The notes beneath the pieces were generated by a model. The model was not told where the DNA came from and did not search any database. It saw only the letters and a program-made list of their open reading frames with translations. Below, piece after piece: positions 8,201-20,018 of a DNA stretch of 64,000 bases. Every line of letters begins with the position of its first letter. Positions within the stretch are counted from its first letter, which is position 1. The DNA is from Rhodanobacteraceae bacterium (lineage in GTDB: Bacteria > Acidobacteriota > Terriglobia > Terriglobales > Acidobacteriaceae): assembly GCA_903970285.1 (NCBI GenBank), contig CAJCHN010000038.1:20527-84526 (forward strand), read 5' to 3'. A program made the translations under genes and the position numbers.

Positions 8201-8574
8201 ACATCCCCCAAGGCAAACCCCACAGACAGCAGTTGACCTGCTGGCTAAGAGTCTCCGCCACGCTCCGCAAGATGCCTCTTGCCCGCGAAAGCCGTGGTTT
8301 GGCCACTTGCCGGCTCTTGCGCCGGGATCGTGATGAGCAGGAGCAGTCCGGCCGCGCCAACCCCAGCTATACTCAGGGAATACCAGATCCTTCAGGCAAG
8401 AACAGATCCTTCAGGCAAGAACAGATCACTCAGGAAAGCCCAGATCGCCCCGGCCCGTTGCACGACAATTGATGCAAGCACTCTGCGGGGTTAGACCATA
8501 TCTGCCCTGTTTTGAATACTTTGCATCATTCTTTCGGGGGTGGGGGAGCAAGTGTACAAAGGAGACAAGTCGCG
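8201..8574. other. Divergent intergenic region with 19-bp repeats
   Basis: Gap between the leftward dehydrogenase and the rightward iron-trafficking gene, so promoters for both should be here. I see no convincing coding frame. Its notable content is the 19-bp tandem array at 8384-8440 and the AAAGGAG ribosome site just before 8575. No clear -35/-10 pair stood out. Confidence 0.6.
8384..8440. repeat. Tandem array of 19-bp units
   Basis: Two identical 19-bp copies beginning CAGATCCTTCAGGCAAGAA at 8384 and 8403, a third diverged copy at 8422-8440, and the first bases of a fourth (CAGATC) at 8441. The array lies in a divergent promoter region about 130 bp before the iron-trafficking gene. Repeats of this sort may be regulator sites or merely slippage products; nothing in the sequence decides. 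Confidence 0.85.
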
Positions 8575-8853
8575 ATGCCGCACATGGTGTTTTGCAGCAA
8601 GTACAAAGCCGAGATGGAAGGTCTTGATGAGCCCCCGTTCGATTCCGACTTCGGCCAGAAGATTTACAAGAACGTCTCCAAGAAGGCCTGGGGAGAATGG
8701 GTCGAGCGCCAGAAGATGCTCCTCAACGAGTACCGCCTGCAGCCCTGGACCCGCGAAGCACAGGAGTTCCTGGTCGAGCAGATGAACGGCTTCTTCTTCG
8801 CCGAGGGCGAGGGTGGCGCCCTGCCCAAGGAGTACGTCGCGCCCAGCCACTGA
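8575..8853 (+). CDS. yggX: Fe(2+)-trafficking / oxidative damage protection protein
   Basis: Small cytoplasmic protein of 92 residues of the YggX family, linked to iron trafficking and protection of Fe-S clusters from oxidative damage. It shows the family's start 'PHMVFCSKYK' with the conserved Cys, then GLDEPPFDSDFGQKIY, 'AWGEWVERQKMLLNEYRL' and 'FLVEQMNGFFF'. The start is ATG 8575, preceded by AAAGGAG at a good distance; an upstream in-frame ATG at 8512 would add unrelated residues. It stands alone, followed by tRNA-Pro. Confidence 0.93.
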   Translation: MPHMVFCSKYKAEMEGLDEPPFDSDFGQKIYKNVSKKAWGEWVERQKMLLNEYRLQPWTREAQEFLVEQMNGFFFAEGEGGALPKEYVAPSH

Positions 8854-8907
8854 TGTACACTGAGGAGACCCCGCAGCCGTGCGCCCGCATGGCTGCCCTA
8901 ACACAGT

Positions 8908-8984
8908 CGGGACGTGGCTCAGCCTGGTAGAGCGCACCCTTGGGGTGGGTGAGGTCGCTAGTTCGAATCTAGTCGTCCCGACCA
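8908..8984 (+). tRNA. tRNA-Pro (anticodon GGG)
   Basis: 77-nt cloverleaf including an encoded CCA. Acceptor CGGGACG (8908-8914) pairs with CGTCCCG (8974-8980), discriminator A8981, CCA 8982-8984. The anticodon stem CACCC/GGGTG encloses loop TTGGGGT with GGG at 8942-8944, and the T arm contains GTTCGAATC. The C1-G72 pair is typical for proline tRNAs. A run of T follows directly and may end transcription. Confidence 0.96.
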
Positions 8985-9168
8985 TTTTTCCTCCACTCAG
9001 ACGTTTCACATTCCTGCAATCGCGCCGGCCGGGTTTCCTGTGGCGGGGGCGGTAACGGCAGCAGCCGACAAACGGCTGAATCCAATTCCTCTTGCCAGTG
9101 GTTCGTCGTACCCTGAATGAGGAAATACCTGGGCATTTTCCGACTTTTACATCGGCCAAGGAGCCAAC

Positions 9169-10035
9169 ATGAAGACTCCGCAGGCGCTCGCCGCCCTCCC
9201 TCTTGTCGCACTCCTCCCCGCAGCCCGCGCAATAGCTCAGGCTGTCGCCCCCAGCGGGCCCGCCGAAGCCACCTACAGCTCCTCCAATGCGCCCGCGGCC
9301 GAGCGGGACTCCGCGCCGGGTCCAGCATCGTTCCCCGCCGCTGAAGACGCACTGGCGAATCGTCTGGTCGATGCCGTGTACCGGCCCTTTCACGCCTATG
9401 CCCTCGGCTTCCGCATCGGCGATGGCGGCATCGGCGGCGAGATCGCCACACCGCTGACACAGCATCTCGTGCTGCGCGGCGGCGCCCAGGCCTTCACCTA
9501 TTCAACGACGTTCACCACCAACGGACTCAACGCCGATGGCACCCTTAAACTTGGCGACGGCTTTATCTCCGTCGACTTCTTCCCGTTTCGCAGTGGCTTT
9601 CATCTCTCGCCCGGAATTACCGTTCACAACGGGAACAACGTCGCCGCGCATCTCGGTGTGCCGCCCGGCGCCACGTTCACGCTGAACAATGTCGACTACA
9701 CCAGCGAGACGTCCGATCCGATCACCGGAGACGCCAGTCTGAAGTTCGGCAACAAGGTCGCCCCCCGGCTTACGGTTGGTTTCGGCAACCTGTTTTCCCG
9801 CTCCGGCGGACACTTCAGCTTCCCGGCGGAGATCGGCTTCGAGTACATCTCGACCCCGACCGTGGCATTGAACCTGTCCGGCTCAGCGTGCAGTTCCGAT
9901 GGATGCGGAAGCATCAACAGCCCGGAAAACCAGGCGAACATCGCGGCACAGCAGCAGATCCTTGCCAACGATATCGCTCCCCTGCGCTTCTTTCCCATCC
10001 TGTCGTTTGGGGTCGCGTATCGCTTCGGCCACTAA
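9169..10035 (+). CDS. Secreted outer-membrane beta-barrel-like protein, function unknown
   Basis: Protein of 288 residues with an N-terminal signal peptide (hydrophobic 'LAALPLVALLPAARA' followed by 'IAQA', a probable signal peptidase I site). The mature part has many alternating hydrophobic/polar stretches, glycines and aromatic residues, and ends 'FGVAYRFGH', as expected for a small outer-membrane barrel. A Cys pair (SACSSDGCGS) may form a disulphide loop. No catalytic motif was recognised. Start ATG 9169 with AAGGAG upstream. It is followed after 64 bp by a secreted hydrolase on the same strand. Confidence 0.65.
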   Translation: MKTPQALAALPLVALLPAARAIAQAVAPSGPAEATYSSSNAPAAERDSAPGPASFPAAEDALANRLVDAVYRPFHAYALGFRIGDGGIGGEIATPLTQHLVLRGGAQAFTYSTTFTTNGLNADGTLKLGDGFISVDFFPFRSGFHLSPGITVHNGNNVAAHLGVPPGATFTLNNVDYTSETSDPITGDASLKFGNKVAPRLTVGFGNLFSRSGGHFSFPAEIGFEYISTPTVALNLSGSACSSDGCGSINSPENQANIAAQQQILANDIAPLRFFPILSFGVAYRFGH

Positions 10036-10099
10036 GGCCGGACTGCGTTCCAGAAGGCCGGCTACCTTCCCTCTGTTCGCGATTTCGGCTTTGGGTAGA

Positions 10100-11359
10100 A
10101 TGAGGCACCTGCACATGTTCTCCCATCGTCGTCTCCAATTCATCCTGCTCGCCAACATGGGACTTCTGGTCGCGCCGGCTGCGACGGCAGCCGAACCGCG
10201 CACCGCACGAGACCCGGAGCCGGAGGTGATCCACACCGCGTCCGGCACCACCGAGGTCGGAACACTGGACACAGTGCCCTACCGGATCGATATCCCTCCC
10301 GCCTGGAATCACGGTCTGGTGGTGTACTTCCATGGCTATTCCGAGGGTCCTTACACGTACCGGGCCTCCGCGCTGATGAACGAGCAAACGCTGCCCCTGT
10401 TTGATCGCGGGTATGCCGTCATTCAATCGGGCTATTCGACCACCGGATGGGCCCTGGCTGAGGCGTATCCGGAGACCGAGCAGCTGCGCCAGTACTTCAT
10501 CCGCCGCTACGCCCAGCCGATCCTGGGAAAGTCCGCGAAGAAGGATGGAAGCATCGAGACGATTGTCGCCGGCGGATCGATGGGCGGGGCACTGGTGACG
10601 GCCGTGCTTGAGCTGAATCCAAAGCCTTATGCGGGCGGCCTCGATCTGTGCGGCTCAGTCGGCCCTACCGACCTCGCATTCCAGCGTCGCTTCGCGTGGC
10701 GCGCCGCGTTCGACTTCTACTTCCCGGGCGTGCTGCCCCCGCTCGATCCCGTTCCGGCGGACTTCCAGGAATCCCGCATGCTCCGCCACCGTGCCGAGGA
10801 TGCGCTGCACGCCAATCCCGCCGGCGCAGCAGCCATGCGCAACCTGACCGGCCTGCATACCGACCACGAGGTTGCCGACGACATGGTCTACTTCACCTAC
10901 GTTGTGGCCGACATGCAACGGCGGTCGCACGGCAATCCGTTCGATAACCGCAACTTTCTGTATACCGGCTCCGATCCGAGCAGTTCGGCGTCGGATAACG
11001 CGCTCAACGATGGCGTTCGCCGTTATGCTGCGGACCCCCGCGCGCGGCAGTATCTGCTGCACCATTACACGCCGAACGGCCAGTTGCACCACCCCATGCT
11101 TGCCCTGCACACAACCTACGATCCGCGTATTCCTGCCGGCACGCTTTCGGTGTACGCAGAGCAGGTCGCCATCGCCGGCTACTCCGACAACCTGGTACAG
11201 CAGTATGTGCGTCGCGATGGTCACTGCACGTTTACCCAGGACGAGATCGGGCGCACCTTCGACGAACTCCTGCAGTGGATTCACACCGGTCGCCGGCCCA
11301 TTCCGGGAGATCTTCCTGCCGCCAGCAGACCAGGCGAAGCGCTTCCAGGCTCACACTAG
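10100..11359 (+). CDS. Secreted alpha/beta hydrolase
   Basis: Hydrolase of about 419 residues. An N-terminal signal peptide (RRLQFILLANMGLLVAPAATAA) precedes an alpha/beta hydrolase domain with the oxyanion region 'LVVYFHGYSEG', nucleophile elbow GGSMGG, a candidate acid in 'LHTTYDPRIP' and the catalytic His in 'RRDGHCTF'. This arrangement resembles bacterial poly-ester, feruloyl or peptide hydrolases, but the substrate cannot be read from the sequence. ATG 10100 is chosen because it begins the signal peptide; ATG 10115 is an alternative and longer upstream reading overlaps the preceding gene. Confidence 0.8.
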   Translation: MRHLHMFSHRRLQFILLANMGLLVAPAATAAEPRTARDPEPEVIHTASGTTEVGTLDTVPYRIDIPPAWNHGLVVYFHGYSEGPYTYRASALMNEQTLPLFDRGYAVIQSGYSTTGWALAEAYPETEQLRQYFIRRYAQPILGKSAKKDGSIETIVAGGSMGGALVTAVLELNPKPYAGGLDLCGSVGPTDLAFQRRFAWRAAFDFYFPGVLPPLDPVPADFQESRMLRHRAEDALHANPAGAAAMRNLTGLHTDHEVADDMVYFTYVVADMQRRSHGNPFDNRNFLYTGSDPSSSASDNALNDGVRRYAADPRARQYLLHHYTPNGQLHHPMLALHTTYDPRIPAGTLSVYAEQVAIAGYSDNLVQQYVRRDGHCTFTQDEIGRTFDELLQWIHTGRRPIPGDLPAASRPGEALPGSH

Positions 11360-11371
11360 TATCCCAAGTCA

Positions 11372-11492
11372 GAAGTTCATTGCATTTTCTTAAGGCCGAG
11401 TGCCGGCGGCATCGCAGCCTGGGGGCAGCCCCAGGAACGGTTTGGCGACCAGTTTGAGGGCTGAAGCCCGACACAATCAAGGCATGAACTTC
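11372..11492. repeat. Possible MITE-like palindromic element (121 bp)
   Basis: Between two convergent genes, GAAGTTCAT (11372-11380) and its exact reverse complement ATGAACTTC (11484-11492) bound a 121-bp unit that contains inner palindromes CCTGGGG/CCCCAGG and GGGCT/AGCCC. Such nested palindromes suit a small non-autonomous or REP-type element, possibly also acting as a bidirectional terminator. No second copy was recognised in the window. Confidence 0.4.
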
Positions 11493-11502
11493 ATACCATA
11501 CC

Positions 11503-11526
11503 AGCTGGAGAAGAGGGCTTCCAGCT
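11503..11526. terminator. Possible hairpin between convergent genes
   Basis: AGCTGGA (11503-11509) and TCCAGCT (11520-11526) can form a 7-bp stem with a 10-nt loop, at the 3' end of the phosphatase gene. There is no U-tract, so intrinsic termination is uncertain. Confidence 0.3.
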
Positions 11527-12787
11527 AGTGGATGCGAAGCGCGACGATCGTCATATCGTCGTACTGCTCGGCGCCACCGGCGAATCGGTCGGCGGCGCGG
11601 CAGAGCGTCTCCGGCAGGTAAGCGAGCGCTTCGCCAGCGTGTTCGACCAGCGTACGTTCGGCTGCAGGCTCATCCCAGAACTCTTCCGCCTGGTTGCGCG
11701 CTTCCACAATGCCATCGGAGACGAGCACCAGCGTATCCCCGGCCGCGAGCGGCACGGTGAAGTGTTCCCAAGTGACGCCGGGCATGATGCCGACCGGCAT
11801 CCCGGATTCGGCGAGCCGCGTCAGGGTTCCGTCGGCGTGCACCAGGAACGGCGGCACGTCGCCGCCGTTCACGTACGTGAGCTTGCGCCGGTCGGCCGAG
11901 ATGATGCCGACGAACAAGGTGGAATAGCGCTCGGCGGTGGAGCTTCCGTAGAGAGTCTGGTTCAGGTCAGCCATCACGGACGAGAGATCCCGGGTGCAGC
12001 TTTGTAGCAGGCTGCGCAGCAGGGTTTGAATACTGGCCATCATGACCGCTGCCGGGATCCCCTTGCCGGCAACGTCACCGAGGGTGAAGGCGAACTGTCC
12101 GTCGTCGAGGGGCAGCAGGTCGTAGTAGTCGCCGCCAATGGAGTGTGCAGGCCGGCAGAAGCCCACGCAATCGAGTCCGGAGACGACCGGGCACTGCGGC
12201 AGCAGACGCGCCTGCACCTCGCGGGCGAGCGCAAGCTCGTGCATGGTAAGGCGGGAACGCTCGGCCTCCTGGCGGAGCCGCTCGGTGTCGATGGCCGAGG
12301 CGGCGAACTGGGCGAGCAGCCCGAGCAGGCCGGCATCGGTTTCGGTGAAGCCGGTCGGCTTGTTGAGCAACTGCATGGCCCCGATCACCCGGCCTTCGGC
12401 TCGCATCGGCACGCAAAGCACCTGGCGGGTACGATAGCCGCTCTTCTGGTCGATGGTGCGAAGCAGGCGCGGATCATTCTCCGCGTCGTTGACCAGGAAG
12501 ACCTGATCCTCCTGGACGCAGCGGCCGACCAGACCAGCACCCACCGGCACGCGGATGGTTTCGATGCCGTGGGCGAGGCGTGTCCACATCTGCTGCGACG
12601 CTTCGTCGATCAGCCACAGACTGCAGCGATCCGCCCCGGCAAGATCACGGGCGAAGTCGGCGTTCAGACGCACCAGCTCATCGATCTGCTGCTCGCGGCT
12701 GATGCGTGCCGCGTGCTCGAAGATAGAGCGGATGAGAAGGTCGTCTTTGCCCGATTCGGCGACCAGAGGCGGTGTGGCGGAGCTCAT
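11525..12787 (-). CDS. GAF domain-containing PP2C/SpoIIE-type serine phosphatase
   Basis: Cytoplasmic regulatory phosphatase of 420 residues. A GAF domain spans about residues 30-170 ('DRCSLWLID', 'VLCVPMRAEGRVIGAMQLLNK'), a short coiled linker with 'ELALAREVQARLLPQ' follows, then the RsbU/SpoIIE phosphatase domain with metal-binding GGDYYDLL, GDVAGKG, SDGIVEA and YDDMTIVAL. Family members dephosphorylate anti-sigma factor antagonists and so control stress or partner-switching responses; no anti-sigma or antagonist gene lies nearby, so the partner is unknown. Start ATG 12785-12787. Confidence 0.9.
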   Translation of the reverse strand: MSSATPPLVAESGKDDLLIRSIFEHAARISREQQIDELVRLNADFARDLAGADRCSLWLIDEASQQMWTRLAHGIETIRVPVGAGLVGRCVQEDQVFLVNDAENDPRLLRTIDQKSGYRTRQVLCVPMRAEGRVIGAMQLLNKPTGFTETDAGLLGLLAQFAASAIDTERLRQEAERSRLTMHELALAREVQARLLPQCPVVSGLDCVGFCRPAHSIGGDYYDLLPLDDGQFAFTLGDVAGKGIPAAVMMASIQTLLRSLLQSCTRDLSSVMADLNQTLYGSSTAERYSTLFVGIISADRRKLTYVNGGDVPPFLVHADGTLTRLAESGMPVGIMPGVTWEHFTVPLAAGDTLVLVSDGIVEARNQAEEFWDEPAAERTLVEHAGEALAYLPETLCRAADRFAGGAEQYDDMTIVALRIH

Positions 12788-12977
12788 CGTTGAACCTGTG
12801 ACCCCATTGGCGGAGCGTGCTGTGCAAGGCGACCCACCGCTCCAGCGCGGAGAGTGAGGCGCGGTCTGGAGGAGTGTTTACGGTGGAGCACAAAGTTGCG
12901 GATGCCAACAAAAGCATACACGCAGACTCGTCCTGCAACCGCAGGGCTGCGCCGATGGTCCCGAGGTGGCTCGGCTT

Positions 12978-15900
12978 CTAACCCACCCTTGGAACTTCAG
13001 CCGGGTTCGCATCGACTTCTGTCGAGGGCTCCGGCTTTTCCGGGCTTGCAAGCTTGATGGGCAGTCCGGTTTCGGCCTGCGTGACCAGATCCAGGAACTC
13101 CGCATACTTGTAGCCGGCATCGGCGAGGTGCTGGCTGAGCCGCGTCGCCGCGGCGAAAAACTCATCCAGCGCCGCCGGATCCGTGGCAAGCTCCGGGCTG
13201 AGCAGGGCAGGCAGCCCCAGCCAGCAGAGGAATTCATCCAGGCACTCCTTGTTGACGTACTCGATCCCCGAATGGTGGTTCACGCCGGCCAGCCAACGCA
13301 CATCCGGCTCCCGCCAGAAGCTCTCCGAGCCAAGCTCATCGAGCAGAAATTCTCCAGCGTCTACCAGGATGCGGACCTGAGCCGCCGCACGCCACGCTGA
13401 TTCGCCCGGCAGACCCACCGAAGAGAAGGTCTCCGCCAGCGCGTGCCGCAGATTCAACCCATCGAATACCTCCAGGCTTCGCAACTCTGGCGGGAGGGCC
13501 TGCAGAGCGATCCACGCCATGGCTGGCGCCCACACCTTGGGCGCGTACGCCGCCGGATGCATGCTCGGCAACACCACGCGCACCGCCGTTTGCAGGGATG
13601 CGGGGTAGCGCGACGTGAGCGCAGCGAGTTTGCTGGCGCGCTCGGTCAACTCGACTCCGAAGGAAGGAGTGTTGGATACAGAGGCCTGGGCTTCTGGATG
13701 GGGTGTGCCGGCGGGCTGGGCATCGCCCTCGTTTCCCTCCGCCTTCCAGGTATCCGCAACCCGATCTGCGAATCCCGCTGCCTTTTCCTGGAAGTCGAGC
13801 AGCCTTGGGTCCAGGGAGGCTGGCGTGGACTTTAGCGCGGAGACAGGTTCAGGTTGATCCGCCTGCACCGTCGGTTGAGCCGCCTGCACCGTCCGGGTCA
13901 CGGCCGGTGCTGGCGCGGGAGCGGCTGCAGCCGCAAACGCCTCGATGTGCTCAGTGTTGACTGCCTGGTGCAGCGCCTCGATCAGCGGCCTCAGGCGAAG
14001 CTGCCGCAGGGCGTCCTCGACGCTGTAAACGCCGGAGCCGTTGAGGGCATCGCTTAGCCGATCCCACGGCTGCGACGCGGTCGACATCAACTCGCGCCAG
14101 TCCAGCAGGGCGACATGCTGATAGCCGCGCAGGGGCAGGGTCAGGCCACGTTCGCGGAAGTCGCTCGATCGGCGCAGGTATTCGAGCCCGGTCACGGTAT
14201 CGCGAAACGCAAACACCAGGCCTCCGCGATCCGCAAGCTCCAGCCCGTTCGCCAGGCTGGTCTGCTGCAGCGCTCCGGTCGATTTCTCGAGGAAGCCGAC
14301 CGAGTGGTGGATGGTGCCATGGGTCGACTGATAGCTGTTGTTGAACAGGATCACCGCCCGTTCCCCGCCGGAGCGGTTGGAGTAGGCGAAGACGTTTTCG
14401 TCTACCGCTCCGTGATCGTTCCAGAAGTCGTACATGACGAAGTTGCTGCTCTCGGCAAACAGGTGGCGCTTCTTCAGCAGAGGAGCAATCAATTGCTGGT
14501 GCCGCGCGACCAGATCGTCGTTCGGCTTCTCGTCCAGCATCGCCTGCTTGAAGTCCATGCCGTAGCGTTCCGTGAAGCCCTCCACCTGGCCGTGGCCAAA
14601 CATGGGCAGCCCGGGCAGAGTGGCCAGCAGCACCGAGGTGCCGAAGTATTTGTCGCCGGAGCCGAACTGGTCGATGGCGGTGCGCTCATCCGGATTGCTC
14701 ATGAAGTTGACGTAGCGCTTGAGGATGTCGGGGTCGAACTCGACTGTCTTCTTCAGGTACGAGCGATACTTGGCGTTCTCCTCGTCGCGCAGCATGTTCA
14801 TGAAGGCGCTGTTATAAACGCGGTGCATGCCCAGGGTGCGGACAAAGTAGCCCTCGAGCAGCCAGAAAGCCTCCGCCAGCAGCAGCGTGCCTGGCACTTC
14901 CACGGCGACGCGGTCTACGACCTCGCGCCAGAACTCGGCCGGCATCAAAGCGTCGAAGGCTTCCTGCGACAGCGCATCCTCAGCGCGCGAGGGGATGGAT
15001 CCGCCCGCGCCGGGCAGCGGAAACCAGAGCCGCTGCACATGCCGCTTGGCCAGCACCATCGCCGCGTCGAAGCGGATGATCGGGAACCTGCGGGCAACGT
15101 CGAGGATCACCTGGATGACGTGTTCGCGCACGTCCGCCTTCGAATAATCGAGCTGCGCGGTATCGTTCCAGGCGAAGGTGGTGCCGTCGTTGCCGTGATA
15201 CATGAAGCGGGTGCTGCCGTCGCGATGATGCCGCACGCGAAAAACCACGGCGGCGTCCGACTGATCGTAATAGTGGTCTTCCAGCTTGATCTCGATGCGA
15301 CTGTCGGTGGAGAGGTCCGGGCCTTCGAAGCTGTACGACGGGAACGGGCTCTCCCAACGCGAGATAAACCACTCCGGATGTTCAATCACCCATTCGGAGT
15401 CGATGCCCATGTGGTTCGGAACCATGTCGCTGGCGAGGCGCAGCCCGGCACGCGCGGCGCGATCGCGCAGGTTCACATAGGCTTCCTCGCCGCCCAGGTC
15501 CTCGGCGATACTGTAGTCCTTCAGCGAATAGGCGGAGGCGACGGCGTCGCTGTTTCCCCGCAGACGCTTGATGGTTCGGGAGGCGCGGCTCCGCTCCCAC
15601 AGGCCGATCAGCCACAGGCCCGAGATTCCGCGTTTCGCCAGCAGGTGCAGTTGTTCGTCCGGAATCTGATCCAGCCGGTGAATATGCCGTCCGTACTGCT
15701 TGGAAAGCTGTTCCAGCCACACGTAGGTGTTCTTCGCAATCAGGACGACGTTCGGCATCCACGCCTGGTCGGCGCTGAAGGCTTCGTACTCCACCAGGGG
15801 CGCCTGGTAGTCGGTCGCGTAGCGCCGCCGCCGCACCCCGTCCGGACCCGTGATGAACTCCTCGTCAAAGCCGACGAACTCGTCTCCGACAAAGCCTTCG

Positions 15901-16715
15901 CCGCCGCGGCCGGGCTGTCCATGCCGGTGCCAGTCCGGCCCCGGAGGATGAAACCGCATCCAGATCGCGAGGTCTTCCTCACGCAGTACATCGATCGCGA
16001 GCAAGATGCGCTTCAGGTCTTCGCCCAGGTAGGGTGCCCATTTTTCCCGAATGAACTCGAGCTGTCCGGTCAGCGAATCCGGCGACGCGAGCATCGGTGC
16101 CTCGAGCGCATCCAGCAGGCTGCCCAGACCGGGCGCGACCGGGGGACGCGTTGAAAAAAAGTCTGGAAGCGCCGAGGTCACGCTGGGGTACGCCGTCTGC
16201 TGACGCAGAGTCTCATCCTCAAACAGGATCTTGAACGGCGAAAAGGCCGGGTTCCGATTGGCCAGCCACAACAGCATCAATTCTTCGAAGGCCGCTTCCC
16301 GGTTGGCGACACCGTCCGTGGTCGCTTCCAGCCACGCCGCCGCGCTCAGTTCGCCGCGAAATACCGCAAGATTAGGAAACTGCTCGGCGAACTGAAGCAG
16401 GAGCCGCTCCACTTTCTCAGGGCCAACCTCGGTTCGAAACCAGCGCAATGCCTCGGCAAGCACCTGGTCATCGACCGTTTCCCGATACCGAAGAGCGAGC
16501 GCGTGGCTCAACTCGTCGATCAGACCCATGGCGAACAAGGCGGCGGCATGCACCACTCTGGTGGCGTCGCCCTGGGGATTCTGCAGCTGATTCAGACGCT
16601 GAGCCATTCTGCGGCTCGCGGAGACATTGGCAAAAATAACGTTGCCGGAGAAGCCGAACAGCAGATCATCCAGGTCCAATCGCTCGCGGACGACCTTGGA
16701 AATGTGGAATTCCAT
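12978..16715 (-). CDS. Very large GH13 (alpha-amylase family) protein
   Basis: 1245-residue protein. Roughly 350 N-terminal residues of unrecognised helical sequence precede an alpha-amylase-type barrel: 'LASDMVPNHMGID' (conserved region I), 'IIRFDAAMVLAKRH' (nucleophile Asp), 'LLLAEAFWLLEGYF' (acid Glu) and 'NFMSNPDERTAIDQFG' in the place of the usual F-x-x-NHD. The C-terminal ~350 residues include a low-complexity Ala/Pro linker and a further helical region. It could be a trehalose-synthase or maltosyltransferase relative; the substrate is not clear. Start ATG 16713-16715 with AAGGAG 8 nt upstream. It stands alone; the NPD in place of NHD is a point to check. Confidence 0.8.
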   Translation of the reverse strand: MEFHISKVVRERLDLDDLLFGFSGNVIFANVSASRRMAQRLNQLQNPQGDATRVVHAAALFAMGLIDELSHALALRYRETVDDQVLAEALRWFRTEVGPEKVERLLLQFAEQFPNLAVFRGELSAAAWLEATTDGVANREAAFEELMLLWLANRNPAFSPFKILFEDETLRQQTAYPSVTSALPDFFSTRPPVAPGLGSLLDALEAPMLASPDSLTGQLEFIREKWAPYLGEDLKRILLAIDVLREEDLAIWMRFHPPGPDWHRHGQPGRGGEGFVGDEFVGFDEEFITGPDGVRRRRYATDYQAPLVEYEAFSADQAWMPNVVLIAKNTYVWLEQLSKQYGRHIHRLDQIPDEQLHLLAKRGISGLWLIGLWERSRASRTIKRLRGNSDAVASAYSLKDYSIAEDLGGEEAYVNLRDRAARAGLRLASDMVPNHMGIDSEWVIEHPEWFISRWESPFPSYSFEGPDLSTDSRIEIKLEDHYYDQSDAAVVFRVRHHRDGSTRFMYHGNDGTTFAWNDTAQLDYSKADVREHVIQVILDVARRFPIIRFDAAMVLAKRHVQRLWFPLPGAGGSIPSRAEDALSQEAFDALMPAEFWREVVDRVAVEVPGTLLLAEAFWLLEGYFVRTLGMHRVYNSAFMNMLRDEENAKYRSYLKKTVEFDPDILKRYVNFMSNPDERTAIDQFGSGDKYFGTSVLLATLPGLPMFGHGQVEGFTERYGMDFKQAMLDEKPNDDLVARHQQLIAPLLKKRHLFAESSNFVMYDFWNDHGAVDENVFAYSNRSGGERAVILFNNSYQSTHGTIHHSVGFLEKSTGALQQTSLANGLELADRGGLVFAFRDTVTGLEYLRRSSDFRERGLTLPLRGYQHVALLDWRELMSTASQPWDRLSDALNGSGVYSVEDALRQLRLRPLIEALHQAVNTEHIEAFAAAAAPAPAPAVTRTVQAAQPTVQADQPEPVSALKSTPASLDPRLLDFQEKAAGFADRVADTWKAEGNEGDAQPAGTPHPEAQASVSNTPSFGVELTERASKLAALTSRYPASLQTAVRVVLPSMHPAAYAPKVWAPAMAWIALQALPPELRSLEVFDGLNLRHALAETFSSVGLPGESAWRAAAQVRILVDAGEFLLDELGSESFWREPDVRWLAGVNHHSGIEYVNKECLDEFLCWLGLPALLSPELATDPAALDEFFAAATRLSQHLADAGYKYAEFLDLVTQAETGLPIKLASPEKPEPSTEVDANPAEVPRVG

Positions 16716-17121
16716 CCAAATGCTCCTTCGTGCTGCGTTCCCTATGATGTCAGAGTTGGGGATTTCGGAACTTGATCAAGACCGCTTCGCTGCTGCCGGC
16801 CTCCGTCCCATTTGCGGATGGATCATTCAACCTCCCCCTTGAGTCGAGCGCGGGCTGTGGACGTTTCATTCAAAAATACTGGGAATCGGGCGGCAGGGCG
16901 CGTGCCGGCACAACGGACGGTGACTGGCAGGAGCGTTTGCTGAGAGGGCACGAGTGTCGTCTTAGATACGGATGCAGGAACTGAGGCAACAGTTTGTTCA
17001 AGCTTCGATCGGGTGCCGGCTGCTTCCAGTCACCGCCCGGCGGAACCGCTGCCTTCGGGGCCGAATGTTCTCACCGGAAGCCTTACTGTACTGACTCTCA
17101 TTTTAGATATAGTCTAGTTCC
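16716..17121. other. Divergent intergenic region
   Basis: Separates the leftward GH13 gene from the rightward repressor-katG pair. Apart from the AAGGAG site of the GH13 gene and the palindrome at 17104-17116, I see no coding frame or strong promoter pair. Confidence 0.5.
17104..17116 (+). promoter_or_regulatory. Putative Fur/PerR-type operator overlapping a -10 element
   Basis: Inverted repeat TAGA-TATAG-TCTA lying immediately before the repressor gene. Inside it TATAGT (17108-17113) matches the bacterial -10 consensus at five of six positions. The GTG start is only 8 nt beyond this -10 and has no Shine-Dalgarno, so the mRNA may be leaderless. A repressor bound here would block its own promoter and that of katG. 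Assignment as operator is inferred from position and symmetry. Confidence 0.4.
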
Positions 17122-19913
<2,792 letters not shown>

Positions 19914-19934
19914 CCTGTACCAACCGCCCACAAC

Positions 19935-19986
19935 GCCGCCTCGCAGGAACCGGTTGAATCCGGACCACCGAGGCGGCGAACTTTTT
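19935..19986 (+). terminator. Rho-independent terminator after katG
   Basis: GCCGCCTCG (19935-19943) pairs with CGAGGCGGC (19969-19977), a perfect 9-bp GC-rich stem, followed within 4 nt by TTTTT (19982-19986). It sits 22 bp after the katG stop. Confidence 0.85.
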
Positions 19987-20018
19987 GTAATGCTGAAACT
20001 TCCTTTGGAAGGAGAATG

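Noticed and set aside
14115..16154. 679-codon open frame opposite the GH13 gene
   Set aside because: The GH13 catalytic motifs fix the coding strand; no ribosome site or domain supports the opposite frame.
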